This document shows, piece by piece, positions 34,586 to 42,545 of a stretch of 64,000 bases of DNA (position 1 is its first letter; the number at the start of each line of letters is the position of its first letter). The translations under genes were made by a program, and so were the position numbers. The DNA is taken from positions 138,044 through 202,043 of the forward strand of contig CAVPLC010000051.1 in the NCBI GenBank assembly GCA_963705835.1, written 5' to 3'. The DNA comes from Palsa-504 sp963705835 (GTDB lineage: Bacteria > Actinomycetota > Actinomycetes > Streptosporangiales > Streptosporangiaceae). Below the pieces are notes generated by a model that was not told the origin of the DNA, made no database searches, and saw nothing but the letters and a program-made list of their open reading frames with translations.

Positions 34586-34608
34586 TTCTTGAACGAACGT
34601 TCGTTTAT
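34586..34608. promoter_or_regulatory. TetR-type operator 3, before the MDR gene
   Basis: TTCTTG then AACGAACGTTCGTT (perfect 14-bp palindrome at 34592-34605) and TAT. It shares the TTCTTGA-n-CGA-n-CGTTC frame with operators 1 and 2. It sits 11 bases upstream of the start codon. Confidence 0.65.
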
Positions 34609-34695
34609 TCGTGTGGCCGCAGGTATCAGGTGGCAGACGCCGACGCGGTCGCGCAGGATCACGTCACGTGAACGCCTGAGTCAGCTCGGTGGCGC

Positions 34696-35337
34696 TCAGC
34701 TCAACCGGGTGCCTGCCGGCCTGCGGGCCGTGCCCACGATCATGGGTCTTTCGATCTTGGGAGCCTTCGGCAGCTCGCCGGCGCGGACCGATTCGACGGT
34801 TAGCGGCGATGCCTCGATTTCCCGCAGCGTGTCCCGGTTGGGGTGGCAGCCGATCAGCGGATAGGGGAACGGCATCTTGTCCTGCTTGGCGGCGATGCTC
34901 GGATCGTCGGAGCGGACGTGCTCGAAGAAGAGCAGCCGCCCGCCCGGGGCCAGGACCCGCGTGATCTCGCTCAGTGCCGACTGCTCGTCCGGGACGCTGC
35001 ACAGCGTGAAGGTGACCACGGCGGTGTCGAACGACGCATCAGGGAAGGGCAGCCGGTCGCAGGTGGCGTCGATGATCTCGGCGTCGCGTCCGAGCCGCGA
35101 GACGCGCCTGCGCAGCCGTCGGCTCATATGCGGGTCGGGTTCGATCAGCGCCAGCCGAGTGACGGCGGAAGGGTAGTGCGGCAGGTTCAGCCCGGTGCCC
35201 GCGCCGATCTCGATCGTGGCGCCGGTAGCCTGCGCGAGCAGGTCGTGTCGCTGCTCGCGCAGGCCCGCTCGCTCGGCGGGCCCGTTGAAGAGGTCGTACA
35301 TGGCGGCGTAGACCCGCGAAAACAGCTGTTTCAGCAT
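34696..35337 (-). CDS. class I SAM-dependent methyltransferase
   Basis: The product is 213 aa. TIEIGAGTGLNLPHYP is motif I, LALIEPDPHMSRRL the acidic loop, DATCDRLPFPDASFDTAV and TFTLCSVPDEQSALSEITRVLAPGGRLLFFEHV the later motifs. This matches small Methyltransf_11 proteins, often annotated as phospholipid or quinone methyltransferases. The start has AGGAGATCG upstream. It is divergent from a TetR gene across a perfect 17-bp palindrome, so it is a likely target of that regulator. Confidence 0.87.
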   Translation of the reverse strand: MLKQLFSRVYAAMYDLFNGPAERAGLREQRHDLLAQATGATIEIGAGTGLNLPHYPSAVTRLALIEPDPHMSRRLRRRVSRLGRDAEIIDATCDRLPFPDASFDTAVVTFTLCSVPDEQSALSEITRVLAPGGRLLFFEHVRSDDPSIAAKQDKMPFPYPLIGCHPNRDTLREIEASPLTVESVRAGELPKAPKIERPMIVGTARRPAGTRLS

Positions 35338-35361
35338 GACGATCTCCTTTTTTCTCCGGTT

Positions 35362-35378
35362 CCGGAGCGCGGCTCCGG
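35362..35378. promoter_or_regulatory. perfect palindrome CCGGAGC-GCG-GCTCCGG
   Basis: Seven-base arms with a three-base spacer, between the divergent methyltransferase and TetR genes. Likely operator of the adjacent TetR protein. A terminator role is unlikely because no gene ends here. Confidence 0.6.
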
Positions 35379-35419
35379 CCCTGGAACGAACATCTAGACA
35401 CTGGCAAGATGGGGCGTGG

Positions 35420-36037
35420 ATGTCAAGATTGACCGTGGCCTACCATCACGGCGACCTGCCGGCGGCCCTGCTCGCCGCGGTGCAGAACGCGGTGGCGGAC
35501 GGTGGGGTGAGCGGCGTCTCGCTGCGCGATATCGCGCGCCGCGCCGGAGTCTCGCACAGCGCGCCCGCCTACCACTTCGGCAGCAAGGCCGGCCTGCTGA
35601 CCGCCTTCGCGACCGCCGGGTACCAGCTGCTGGCCGAGTCCGTCATCACCGAGGTAGCGGCGTCGGACGCCGGCGACGGCGCGGCCGAGCTGGGCGCCAT
35701 CGGACGCGGCTACGTCCGGTTCGCGGTCGGGCACCCAGAGCACTTCGAGGTCATGTTCCGGCTGGACGCGCTCGACCCGGCCAATGCCGAGTTCGTCGCC
35801 GCGAGCGAGGCGGCCTACGGACTGCTCACCGCGACCGTTGAGCGCTGCCGCGCGGCCGGCCGCCTGCACGGGCGCTCTCCCGAGGTCGTCGCGGTCAGCG
35901 CGTGGTCGCTGGTGCACGGCCTCTCGGCGCTGTGGATCAGCGGGCGCTTGTCGGAGCGCATCGCCGAGCAGGATCCGCGGCGACTGGCAGCGGCCGTGTC
36001 AGACCTGTTCGTCGAGGCCGTCCTGCCGCTGCGCTGA
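35420..36037 (+). CDS. TetR family regulator with WHG-type C-terminal domain
   Basis: The product is 205 aa from ATG 35420. VAYHHGDLPAALLAAVQNAVADGGVSGVSLRDIARRAGVSHSAPAYHFGSKAGLL is the HTH (given here in outline), and FAVGHPEHFEVMFRLD with AWSLVHGLSALWISG is the TetR_C_13/WHG ligand domain. It is divergent from the methyltransferase gene and probably represses it through the palindrome between them. The effector is unknown. Confidence 0.88.
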   Translation: MSRLTVAYHHGDLPAALLAAVQNAVADGGVSGVSLRDIARRAGVSHSAPAYHFGSKAGLLTAFATAGYQLLAESVITEVAASDAGDGAAELGAIGRGYVRFAVGHPEHFEVMFRLDALDPANAEFVAASEAAYGLLTATVERCRAAGRLHGRSPEVVAVSAWSLVHGLSALWISGRLSERIAEQDPRRLAAAVSDLFVEAVLPLR

Positions 36038-36065
36038 TGGGAGTGACGGGCGCGCGCAGCCAGGA

Positions 36066-36087
36066 CCGTTCGGAAAAATGAGATCTC
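36066..36087. promoter_or_regulatory. recurrent CCGTTCGG motif, copy 4
   Basis: CCGTTCGG at 36066-36073, five A residues, and GAGATCTC around 36080-36087. It lies between the TetR gene and the truncated MFS gene. Confidence 0.45.
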
Positions 36088-36121
36088 GCGGGTCATAGAG
36101 GGGGCGGGGTCCGTCCCGACC

Positions 36122-37006
36122 GTGGTGGCCGGGCCGGGCCTGATCCGCCGTCACACGCCACCGGAGCGGCTCAACACCGCGATCGGCTACTGGGGCGGTT
36201 TCACCGGCATCGCTGCTCTCGCCGGCCTGGCCGGGAGCGCGGTGATGGTGCAGTTCGTGTCGTGGCGCGTCCTGTGGTGGGTCCTCACCGCCGTCACGGT
36301 GGCGCCGCTTCCGCTGGTCGCCGCCGGCCTCCCGCCTGACGAGCCGCGCGGAACGGCCGGCGTTGCGGCTGCCGCGGCGCGCATCGGCGGAACCATCCGC
36401 TCGGCCAGGCCGTGGATCGCCGGACTGATCTTCGGCTGCTTCACCATCCAGTGGATGACCGTGGTGGGGTTCCTGCCCACGATCTACGCGCAGGACGGGC
36501 TGCACGGCATCTGGCCCGGCGTCCTCACCGGCGTGGTCGGCGGAATCGGCGCGGCCGGTTCGATCGCCACCGTTCCGCTCCTGCAGCGCGGTGTTCCCGT
36601 CCGCGCCCTGCTGATCCCCGCCTTCGCGGCGATGGCCGTCACCTCGGTGCTGACGTTCGCGGTCAACTGGACCGCGCTGCCCGCCGGTGAGATCGGGGAG
36701 TTCGGCTGCGTGGCCGCGTTCTCCTTCACCGGCGCGGCGATACCGGCGACGCTGCTGCGCATCGCGATGGACCTGGCCCCGCCGGGCGGCTCCACCGCGG
36801 CGACGATCGGGCTGATGCAGCAGATCTTCAACTCCGGCAGCGTCGCCGGTCCCGCCATGGTGGCCTGGCTCGTCACCCTCACCGGCGACTGGCGGGCGAC
36901 CTGGTGGATGACCTGCACGTTCGCCGCAGTGGGCGGCCTGCTCAGCGGGTACCTGAGCGAGCGGCGCCTGGGCGTCGCGTTCGGGTGCGCCAGCGTCAGC
37001 CGGTGA
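36122..37006 (+). pseudogene. MFS transporter lacking its N-terminal third
   Basis: The frame gives 294 aa from GTG 36122 where intact members are near 390-400 aa. It opens at LIRRHTPPERLNTAIGYWGG, the cytoplasmic segment that normally follows TM4, and then shows about seven to eight TM segments (for example IAALAGLAGSAVMVQFVSW, IWPGVLTGVVGGIGAAGSIA). No upstream frame supplies TM1-4. It is therefore a 5'-truncated cyanate/nitrate-type or drug MFS remnant, probably not functional. The 3' end overlaps the acyl-CoA dehydrogenase 3' end by 11 bases. Confidence 0.75.
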
Positions 37007-38264
37007 CGCCCTTGAGGGTGTCAGGCTTGATGAAGCCGAACAAGTAGCCCGCCACCCGCCGCATCTGGATTTCCTCGGCACCCTCGGTGATGCGGTACCG
37101 GCGGTGGTGGCGGTAGATGTGCTCGAACGGCTGGTGCCGTGAGTAGCCCAAGCCGCCGTGCACCTGCATGGCACGGTCGGCGGCCTCGCAGCACAGCCGG
37201 TTGGCCACGTAGTTGCACATGGACACCTTGTCGGACTGGGTCAGCGGGCCGAACTGATCCATGCTCCAGGCGGTCTTGTGGATGAGCGCCCGGAGCATCT
37301 CGCACTGGGTGTGCAGCTCGACGAGCGGGAACTGGATCGCCTGATTGCTCGCGAGCGGCTTGCCGAAGGGCGCCCTGGTCTTGGCGTACTCCACCGAGCG
37401 GTCGATGCAGAACTGCGCGGCGCCCAGGCTGGACGCGGCCTGGCGGATGCGGTTCTCGTTGAAGAAGTGCTGCACGACCTCGAGCCCGCGGCCTTCGCGG
37501 CCGAGGATGGCGCTATCGGGGACCCGTACGCCGTCGAACGAGACGTGCGCGTGGTCGGTGGGCATGTTGAAGGTCCACAGGTATTCCTCGACCGTGAAGC
37601 CGGGCGTGCCGACCGGGACCAGGAACCCGGTGATGCCTTCGCCGCTGCCCGGAGTTCCGCTGGTGCGGGCGAAGACCAGGTCGTGGGAGGCGGTGTGGAC
37701 GCCGGTGTTCCATGTCTTTTCGCCGGTGATGACCCACTCTCCGCCGTCGCGGGTCGCGCGGGTCTCCATGAAGGTCGCGTCGCTGCCGTGGTCCGGCTCG
37801 GTGATGCCGAACGCGAAGTGACGCCGTCCCGCGGCGAGATCCTCGACCCACTCCCCTTTCTGCTCCGGGCTGCCGTAGTGCAGCATCAGCAGCAGGCCGA
37901 CGTTGTTGCCCACGATCGCGTGCTCGTTCTGCAGGTCGCAGTGCAGGCCGAGGCCCTTGCCGGCCAGGTGCTCGCGGATGACGGCCAGGCCCAGGTTGGT
38001 GCCGTCCCGGCCGCCATGCTCCCTGGGGAACGCGTACCGGTAGTGGCCGGCTGCGTCGGCCCGGCGCCTGGCCTCGGCGAGCAGCGCCTCCCACTCGCGG
38101 CTGGGCAGCCCGCCGCGATCCCAGTCGGTCCTGGCGTCCTCCCGGCGGTGGTCGAAGAACCGGATGTTGTCGTCTTGCTCCTGCAGCGGCCGGATCTCGC
38201 GCTCGATGAACTCATCCAGTTCGTCCAGGTAATGCCGCAGGTCCTCGGGAAGGGTGAAGTCCAC
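36996..38264 (-). CDS. acyl-CoA dehydrogenase family protein
   Basis: The product is 422 aa. FAFGITEPDHGSDATFMETRAT is the FAD/substrate signature, WVITGEKTWNTGVHTASHDLVFART the middle beta domain, and VHGGLGYSRHQPFEHIYRHHRRYRITEGAEEIQMR the C-terminal signature with the Glu-containing TEGAEEIQ loop. The N-terminal helical region is long and charged, as in ACAD10/11-like or long-chain subfamilies. It is the downstream partner of an aminoglycoside-kinase-like gene, the same domain pairing found fused in ACAD10. A role in catabolism of 4-hydroxy or branched acyl-CoA is plausible. Confidence 0.9.
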   Translation of the reverse strand: MDFTLPEDLRHYLDELDEFIEREIRPLQEQDDNIRFFDHRREDARTDWDRGGLPSREWEALLAEARRRADAAGHYRYAFPREHGGRDGTNLGLAVIREHLAGKGLGLHCDLQNEHAIVGNNVGLLLMLHYGSPEQKGEWVEDLAAGRRHFAFGITEPDHGSDATFMETRATRDGGEWVITGEKTWNTGVHTASHDLVFARTSGTPGSGEGITGFLVPVGTPGFTVEEYLWTFNMPTDHAHVSFDGVRVPDSAILGREGRGLEVVQHFFNENRIRQAASSLGAAQFCIDRSVEYAKTRAPFGKPLASNQAIQFPLVELHTQCEMLRALIHKTAWSMDQFGPLTQSDKVSMCNYVANRLCCEAADRAMQVHGGLGYSRHQPFEHIYRHHRRYRITEGAEEIQMRRVAGYLFGFIKPDTLKGVTG

Positions 38265-38289
38265 GTCGTCTCCTTTGGCTTATCCGCGC

Positions 38290-39708
38290 TTATCCGGGGA
38301 GGGCCAGGTGGCCCGGGTTGGCGACGGTGAGCTTGTCGACGACCGCGGCCCGGACCGCCTCGACGACCTCGTCGAAGCGGTGATCCAGCGATCCGTCGCG
38401 GATCGCCGCGCAGAGCCCGGCGTCGTCGGCGCAGCCGAGGGCGGCGAGCCTGGCCCGGTGGCTTTGCGCGTGCGCGGCGGCGAGCATGGCCTCGCGTTCG
38501 GCGATCCGCAGCGCGTTCGCCGCGACCCGGGCGTGGAACCTCAGCCGCGGATCCGTACGGACCCCAAGACCGGCCTCGGTGCGGCCGACCTCGGTGGTGA
38601 GGAACTCGCGGACGGCGCGGAGCAGTTCGGGTCCTGACGGGCGGTCATGGGGCGTCGCGGCGTGGTCTTCGTGGTTCTCCAGGGGGTCGGCGACGGTCAG
38701 CGGCGCGGCGTGGCCCAGCGCGAGCAGGATGTCGTATTCCTGCTCGCAGACGCGGCGGCCGAGCACCGCGAGCTCGATGGAAGGCTCGTCCTCGGCGAGG
38801 TACCGCTCGGCCTGCCTGCGGCACAGCAGCGCCCATCGCACCGTGCCGTGCAGCTCCCACCAGCGCTGGGTCTGCTCGTCCGGCGGGATGCCGCCGGCGG
38901 CGGCGTAACCCGCCATCAGGTCGGCGCGGGCACCGAACCCGCCGACCGGGCTCGCCGAGCCGAACCGCCAGGCCTTGGTGCATAGCCAGCCCAGGTCCTG
39001 CCCGGGGTCGCCGCGATGAGCCAGTTCCCAGTCGAGCACGCCGTGCAGCCCGTCCTCGCCGATCATGAGGTTGCCGGTCCGGAAATCGCCGTGCACCAGC
39101 GCATCCGCGGCAGGAGCAGGGCGGTGCCTGGCGAGCCAGCGCAGGCCGATCTCGAGTGCGGGCCGGGGCTCGGCGAAGGCCTGGTACAGCCCGGTCACCT
39201 GGCCGAGCGCGTCGACCCGGGGCAGGCCAGGAACCGAATCGGGATCCACCTGATGGATCCGCGCCAGGACCTCCCCGAGCCGGCGCGCGAGCCCGGGCCG
39301 CACGGCGGCGTACGCCTCGTCCCGCAGCAGCCGGCGGGGGATCGTCTCCCCGTCCAGGTGCTCCATCAGCAGGTAGGCCCGGCCGAGCACGCAGTGCTGA
39401 TCTCCGGCCCCGTAGTCGTAGATCTCGGCCACGGGGACGCCGGCCGTCCTCGCCGCGGTCATCACGGCCGCCTCGACGGCTACGTCCTTGTCCGGGTACC
39501 GGGCCCGGTCGCCCGCGTCACGGAGCAGGACGAGGCGGCGTTCTCCGGCCGGCAGATGGGCGGCACCGGCCGTCCGCACCCGGACGTCCCAGCTCTCCCG
39601 GCTCGCGCCGCCGGGCAGCGGCCTGACGCCGGTGACCTCGACCTGCGCGTCCCACAGCGCCCGCAGACGCGCCGCCAGGACGCTGGCCAGCCCGGACGCC
39701 TCGGTCAT
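38290..39708 (-). CDS. APH-like phosphotransferase with C-terminal DUF6285-like domain
   Basis: The product is 472 aa. Residues 1-330 are an APH-type kinase: PLPGGASRESWDVRV, YLLMEHLDGETIPRRLL, ALVHGDFRTGNLMIGEDGLHGVLDWELAHRGDPGQDLGWLC with the intact HGD and DWE motifs. Residues about 365-465 (GPELLRAVREFLTTEVG, RFHARVAANALRIAERE) form a helical domain usually found with these kinases. It precedes the acyl-CoA dehydrogenase by 25 bases. In ACAD10/11 this kinase phosphorylates hydroxyacyl-CoA before elimination; the same two-step logic may apply here. Confidence 0.87.
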   Translation of the reverse strand: MTEASGLASVLAARLRALWDAQVEVTGVRPLPGGASRESWDVRVRTAGAAHLPAGERRLVLLRDAGDRARYPDKDVAVEAAVMTAARTAGVPVAEIYDYGAGDQHCVLGRAYLLMEHLDGETIPRRLLRDEAYAAVRPGLARRLGEVLARIHQVDPDSVPGLPRVDALGQVTGLYQAFAEPRPALEIGLRWLARHRPAPAADALVHGDFRTGNLMIGEDGLHGVLDWELAHRGDPGQDLGWLCTKAWRFGSASPVGGFGARADLMAGYAAAGGIPPDEQTQRWWELHGTVRWALLCRRQAERYLAEDEPSIELAVLGRRVCEQEYDILLALGHAAPLTVADPLENHEDHAATPHDRPSGPELLRAVREFLTTEVGRTEAGLGVRTDPRLRFHARVAANALRIAEREAMLAAAHAQSHRARLAALGCADDAGLCAAIRDGSLDHRFDEVVEAVRAAVVDKLTVANPGHLALPG

Positions 39709-39711
39709 GAC

Positions 39712-40548
39712 CTACGTGTCTTTCTGGCGATACTGAAGCCGCTGCCGCGCCATTTCGCAGACGCCACGGCGTTCGTTTTCCGCCGCGGTCTGCCTGGCAT
39801 CATCGAGATCGGCTGCCGTCAGCAGGCCGTTGGACAGCAGGAAGTCGGCGAGATCGCGGGCGTGACCTCGTTCTTTCCAGATGAAGCCCTGAAGCAGCTT
39901 CTTATAGTCGGACACCGCGCCCTCTCCGCTCAGGTCCAGGGCGATGACCACATTCATCATCGGCACCGTCTGCGGGGCGGCCAGGCCGAGGATGAACTCC
40001 TGATAGTAGTAAGCCATGGCCAGCCGCGCGGTCGCGTTGCGCTCGAAGTAACCGCGCACCCGGGCGACCGCCTCCTCCCCTGGCTCGCTGATGCGCCGTA
40101 CGAGCGTCGCGGCTTGGGTGGTCGGGCTCTTGTCGCGGTCCGGGACGGCCGGATCGGCGCGGGTGTGCGCCGAGATGTCAAGCCGCAGTCGCAGCACCCA
40201 GGCGCCGATGCTGACCAGCCACGAACCCTCCGCGAGGGTTACCGGAAGCGCCTCGTAGCGCGCCGGGGCGACCGGCAGGACGTGGCACGCCGTCCGCCGC
40301 ACGGCCTCGGCGCGCACCGGTTCCCCGGGTGATTGCGGCGCCAGGTAGACCCGGTAGGTCGTGTCACGGCTGAACAGTTCCCAGCGGTGGTGGACGTAGC
40401 GGAGACCCGCGCACCGCGGGGCACGGTGCAAGGTGAGATCCTCGTCACCGCTGAGCAGGCGCCGGTCCAGCCAGGTGATCTCGTCGGGCCGACAGGTCAC
40501 CCACTCGCCGAGCGCCGCCGACCAGAGGAAAAGCCGCCCCGTCGCCAC
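39712..40548 (-). CDS. unrecognised protein, probable partner of the FHA gene
   Basis: The product is 278 aa from a GTG at 40548. I recognise no family. The N-terminal 120 residues are beta-rich (LFLWSAALGEWVTC, YVHHRWELFSRDTTYRVYL, VLPVAPARYEALPVTL), the middle reads SWLVSIGAWVLRLRLDIS, and the C-terminal 100 residues are helical, ending in RGHARDLADFLLSNGLLTAADLDDARQ, which looks like a small HTH. Gene order and spacing (78 bases after the FHA gene, same strand) suggest they work together; the N-terminus may be an FHA-like or regulatory beta domain. Confidence 0.6.
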   Translation of the reverse strand: MATGRLFLWSAALGEWVTCRPDEITWLDRRLLSGDEDLTLHRAPRCAGLRYVHHRWELFSRDTTYRVYLAPQSPGEPVRAEAVRRTACHVLPVAPARYEALPVTLAEGSWLVSIGAWVLRLRLDISAHTRADPAVPDRDKSPTTQAATLVRRISEPGEEAVARVRGYFERNATARLAMAYYYQEFILGLAAPQTVPMMNVVIALDLSGEGAVSDYKKLLQGFIWKERGHARDLADFLLSNGLLTAADLDDARQTAAENERRGVCEMARQRLQYRQKDT

Positions 40549-40626
40549 TGCGTCGCCACTCCTGAACGACGGCCCGCCCGCGCGCGGCCGTCCGGTCTTG
40601 CCCTACCTGGAATGACAATTGTCGCA

Positions 40627-41640
40627 TCAGCCGATCTCGACGCGGGACGCCATCGCGTCGGGGCTCGCCCCCCAGCGGATCGTATCGCCGTCGCTGAGCG
40701 GTTGCTCCCCCTGCTCCCCCGCGACCGGGGCACCGTTGAGTGTGAGCCCGTTCCTGCCCTGGTTCGTGATCCACCAACGACCGTCGGAGAACGTGAACGT
40801 CGCGTGCTCCCTGGACACCGTGAGCACGTCAGGGAGCATCAGCTCAACGGACCCGCGCCCGGCGCGGGCGCCGGAAACCCGGGTCTCCGCCACCGAGGAG
40901 CCGGTGACCAACCTCAGCACGGGGACGGGCGGGGGGCTCGGTTCCATGATCGTGACCATGCCCCCGCCGACGGTCAGGTCCGGGTCAGGTTCCCCCCATG
41001 CGCGGCGGCCAGACTCGGCGTAGGCGTGCTGCGGGGCGGAGTAGGCCCACTGCGGCCCGGCGTTCGCGTAATGGTCAGGCCGGGCGTCGATGCTCACGGG
41101 ATCTGCCTGGCGCAGGCGGTAGCGGCCCGGCGGGACGGATCCGGCCGCGATGACGTACACCTCGGCCCCGCCTGCCCCGGCGAGGCGGGCCTGGTACGCG
41201 GTGACCTGCTCCTGGTAGACCTCGGTCATGCTCGCGCTGATCATGCCGATTCCCATCCGCTCGCAAAGGAAGCCGAGATCACCGGGGTTCAGCTGCAGCT
41301 CAACGACGTTCGGCGCGAGCAGCGCCCCGCTGGGCGTGACCACGAAGACGTCGGCGAGATGCCGCATCGCGACCTTCAGCACATCCTGCCCGTCGCGCCA
41401 CGGGCGGGAGGCCATCCGCCGTAGCCACGGATGATCCCTGGTGATGCCCAGGGCCCGCAGGCCGCCCACGCCCGCGGCGGCGAGGGCCGCGATCATCATC
41501 AGCACCACGGTGGCGGAGACGACCGAGCCCGTCACGACCTCCAGGACCAGCCAGCACGCCGCGACGCCGCCCGCGACCGCCCAGCGCTGCCTGCTGCGCC
41601 GTCGCAGCGGAGCACGCGCCGGTTCCCTGCCTCCCGTCAT
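40627..41640 (-). CDS. membrane-anchored FHA domain protein
   Basis: The product is 337 aa. Two hydrophobic stretches at about residues 20-37 and 40-60 form a hairpin anchor. Residues 95-180 (PSGALLAPNVVELQLNPGDL, YQEQVTAYQARLAG) resemble the FhaA/DUF3662 N-terminal domain. Residues about 245-330 are a forkhead-associated domain: SREHATFTF and NQGRNGLTLNG provide the phosphothreonine-binding Ser-Arg-x-His and Asn residues. Such proteins link Ser/Thr kinases to cell-wall enzymes, but no kinase is nearby. It is followed by the unknown 278-aa gene. Confidence 0.85.
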   Translation of the reverse strand: MTGGREPARAPLRRRSRQRWAVAGGVAACWLVLEVVTGSVVSATVVLMMIAALAAAGVGGLRALGITRDHPWLRRMASRPWRDGQDVLKVAMRHLADVFVVTPSGALLAPNVVELQLNPGDLGFLCERMGIGMISASMTEVYQEQVTAYQARLAGAGGAEVYVIAAGSVPPGRYRLRQADPVSIDARPDHYANAGPQWAYSAPQHAYAESGRRAWGEPDPDLTVGGGMVTIMEPSPPPVPVLRLVTGSSVAETRVSGARAGRGSVELMLPDVLTVSREHATFTFSDGRWWITNQGRNGLTLNGAPVAGEQGEQPLSDGDTIRWGASPDAMASRVEIG

Positions 41641-41663
41641 TGAGCACCGTCCTTGACCTGTTC

Positions 41664-41711
41664 TTACGTGGTCTGATCGCGCAGTCTTTTACGTGGTCTG
41701 ATCGCGCAGTC
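41664..41711. repeat. tandem 23-bp repeat, period 25
   Basis: TTACGTGGTCTGATCGCGCA (first 20 bases of a 23-base unit) occurs at 41664-41686 and identically at 41689-41711. It lies just upstream of the FHA gene start and of the palindrome pair; it could be a regulator site or a slippage product. Confidence 0.7.
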
Positions 41712-41759
41712 CTCGAGAGCGAGGATGCGGGCCAATGCCGCCGTGAGTCAACAAATCAC

Positions 41760-41789
41760 CGGCAGCTTCCAGATTTCTGGAAGCTGCCG
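41760..41789. promoter_or_regulatory. 30-base perfect palindrome containing TTCCAGA-TT-TCTGGAA
   Basis: Arms of 14 bases (41760-41773 and 41776-41789) with a two-base centre. The inner part, TTCCAGATTTCTGGAA, is nearly repeated at 41819-41834. No gene ends here and no T-run follows, so an operator is more likely than a terminator. Confidence 0.6.
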
Positions 41790-41818
41790 AAGGGATCGGC
41801 CATGGCATCGGGCATGAC

Positions 41819-41834
41819 TTCCAGATTCCTGGAA
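41819..41834. promoter_or_regulatory. second TTCCAGATTCCTGGAA palindrome
   Basis: Six-base arms with a four-base centre, centred 52 bases from the first palindrome. A third, weaker TTCC-G-GGAA lies at 41899-41907. All three are upstream of the small membrane protein gene. Confidence 0.55.
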
Positions 41835-41962
41835 AATGCACGGGATTCACGTGCGCTGGACCCGGTATCGCCACGCACGGGTATGCTTCCCCTCGAGATT
41901 CCGGGAAAGGTAAAGCCGGGCTGTCTGTTTATAGTTTTGCAGATAATGATGAGGAGGTCCAG

Positions 41963-42157
41963 ATGCACATCGGATCGGCGATTCTTGTCATCTGGCTGGT
42001 CATCGGGGGCTTCGCCGCCGGGCAGCGCGGCGATTACAAGGGACCCGTCAACTGCAGCAGGGCAGCTACGGCGGCAATGACGATCCTTACCGGCCCGCTC
42101 AATTACACGGGAGTGGACCTGCACATCAATTGCGCCGTGCAGCACTCCAGCAACTAG
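41963..42157 (+). CDS. 64-aa single-TM membrane protein
   Basis: GAGGAGG precedes ATG 41963. Residues 4-19 are one TM helix (GSAILVIWLVIGGFAAGQ), followed by RGDYKGPVNCSRAATAA, a hydrophobic ILTGPLNYTGVDL and a second Cys near the C-terminus. The pattern IGxAxxVxWLxIGxxAAGQRGxxK with a late GVxxxxxC is one I recall from small conserved actinobacterial proteins of unknown role. The two Cys are probably outside the membrane. Paired palindromes upstream suggest tight regulation. Confidence 0.75.
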   Translation: MHIGSAILVIWLVIGGFAAGQRGDYKGPVNCSRAATAAMTILTGPLNYTGVDLHINCAVQHSSN

Positions 42158-42200
42158 CTATCCCGGCAAGGGATGAGAATTCCCTTTTCTGACGGCGTCG

Positions 42201-42470
42201 TCAACCGTCGGTAACCGCGATTGCGTCAACCTCAATCAGGTACCCGGGCCTGGCCAGCGATTCCACTCCCACCAGCGTGTCGGCTGGCTTGTGATCCCCG
42301 AACAGCGTCACCCGGGCGGCTTCGATCACCGGCAGGTACTCGGGCCGGTGACGGACGACGTAGATCGTGATCTTGGCTACCTGTTCGGGGCGGGCGCCTC
42401 CGGCGGCGAGGGCCCGGCCGAGGTTGGCGAAAACCTGGCGGGCCGAGACCGGGGCCAGAGCCGGGACAGG
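42201..42470 (-). pseudogene. RidA (YjgF) family remnant
   Basis: The minus strand reads ARQVFANLGRALAAGGARPE, QVAKITIYVVRHRPEYLPVI and ends GVESLARPGYLIEVDAIAVTDG. This is the C-terminal two thirds of RidA-type enamine/imine deaminases, including the Arg of VxSLARPxxLIEVDAIA. An in-frame TGA at 42471-42473 ends the frame on its 5' side and there is no start codon, so the N-terminal 40-45 residues are lost. It is 3'-intact but dead. Confidence 0.75.
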
Positions 42471-42545
42471 TCAGCCCACTCCGGCTACGCGGATACCCCG
42501 GAGCGGTCTTATCGTCAGTGAGACTGCCGGATGAGGAGGACGACC

